Source: Acetobacteraceae bacterium
Lineage (GTDB): Bacteria > Pseudomonadota > Alphaproteobacteria > Acetobacterales > Acetobacteraceae
Length of the DNA: 5,147 nucleotides
Direction of reading: 5' to 3'
Assembly (NCBI GenBank): GCA_947476855.1
Contig: CANJSR010000368.1
Coordinates: 1 to 5,147, forward strand
Both the position numbers and the translations under genes were made by a program. Positions 4,592-5,147 of the stretch are shown here, piece after piece (the stretch's first letter is position 1; the number at the start of each line of letters is the position of its first letter). Under the pieces are notes generated by a model. The model saw nothing but the letters and a program-made list of their open reading frames with translations. It was not told the DNA's origin and made no database searches.

Positions 4592-5147
4592 TCAGCCGCC
4601 CTGCTCCAACGCCGCCCGGAACCGCGCGATCCAGGCCCCGATCCGCTCGGGCTGCGTCTTCAGCGCCGATCGGTTCACGATCAGCCGGCTGGTGACGGTG
4701 GCGATCGTCTCCGTCTCCACCAGCCCGTTCGCCCGCAGCGTGGACCCCGTCTGCACCAGGTCCACGATCAGCCGCGACAGCCCAAGCCCCGGCGCGAGCT
4801 CCATCGCGCCGTTCAGGTGCACGACATCGGCATGGATGCCCCGGTTCGCATAATGCCGGCGGGCGATGTTGGGATACTTCGTCGCCACCCGCACCCGCGA
4901 CCAGCGCGACGGGTCATCCGAGCCCGCGGTCGCCACCGGTTCGGCCACCGACACCCGGCAGCGCCCGATGCCGAGGTCCAGGGGCGCATAGACCTCGGGG
5001 TAGTCGAATTCCATCAGCACATCGGCACCACAAATCCCGATCTGCGCCGCGCCGAAGGCCACGAAGGTCGCGACATCGAAGGGCCGCACGCGGACCACGT
5101 CCAGCGACGGGTCCTCGGTTTCGAAGCGCAGCCGCCGGCTGTCCTCA
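4592..5147 (-). CDS. hisG: ATP phosphoribosyltransferase catalytic subunit, short form (5' end outside window)
   Basis: HisG joins ATP and PRPP to make phosphoribosyl-ATP, the first committed step of histidine biosynthesis. The window holds the last 184 codons, reading from 5146; the start is outside. Family motifs are FDVATFVAFGAAQIGICGADVL, VATKYPNIARRHY and the PRPP-binding loop DLVQTGSTLRANGL (loop core at 4762–4736). The protein ends about 60 residues after that loop, without the ACT-like regulatory domain of the long E. coli form. Short-form HisG enzymes usually need HisZ, a histidyl-tRNA synthetase-like partner, for activity and feedback; no hisZ is in this window, so one is expected elsewhere. 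The TGA stop at 4594–4592 is followed within 5 nt by the -35 box of the toxin–antitoxin cassette. The identity is secure from sequence; HisZ dependence is inferred from the family. Confidence 0.95.
   Translation of the reverse strand, partial: EDSRRLRFETEDPSLDVVRVRPFDVATFVAFGAAQIGICGADVLMEFDYPEVYAPLDLGIGRCRVSVAEPVATAGSDDPSRWSRVRVATKYPNIARRHYANRGIHADVVHLNGAMELAPGLGLSRLIVDLVQTGSTLRANGLVETETIATVTSRLIVNRSALKTQPERIGAWIARFRAALEQGG

Overview
This is a high-G+C window, and all recognisable genes lie on the minus strand, so they read from high to low coordinates. It looks like chromosome from an alphaproteobacterium. The strongest hints are a short-form HisG, a compact RNase E/G of about 370 residues, and the order hisD–infA–maf–RNase E/G–yacG–tRNA-Phe, which I recall as common in Alphaproteobacteria. 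Acetobacteraceae or a related Rhodospirillales lineage is my best guess, but the family is an inference.

In transcription order: the 3' part of hisG (cut by the window edge) is followed by a two-gene toxin–antitoxin cassette, with an MqsR-like toxin first and a CxxCG–CxxCG–HTH (MqsA/YgiT-type) antitoxin second. Next come hisD, a probable new promoter, infA, maf, a short RNase E/G gene, yacG and tRNA-Phe (cut at its 3' end). The genes are tightly packed. There is a 4-nt GTGA overlap between maf and RNase E/G, an 8-nt overlap between RNase E/G and yacG, and an 8-nt overlap between toxin and antitoxin. No stretch over 300 bases lacks a gene.

The accessory part is the toxin–antitoxin cassette, which sits between two histidine biosynthesis genes. 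It has its own promoter (TTGACC, 17-nt spacer, TACCTT) right after the hisG stop. A perfect 11-bp inverted repeat fills that promoter's spacer and -10 box, as expected for an autorepressed toxin–antitoxin operon. The predicted transcript start is on or within a few bases of the toxin start codon, so the toxin message would be leaderless or nearly so. The antitoxin has a clear Shine-Dalgarno sequence inside the last toxin codons. The same promoter may also feed hisD, because only 50 nt without a visible terminator separate the antitoxin from hisD.

The remaining genes are housekeeping: two histidine enzymes (first and last steps), translation initiation factor IF-1, a Maf nucleotide pyrophosphatase, an RNase E/G-family nuclease, the zinc-binding gyrase inhibitor YacG, and tRNA-Phe(GAA).
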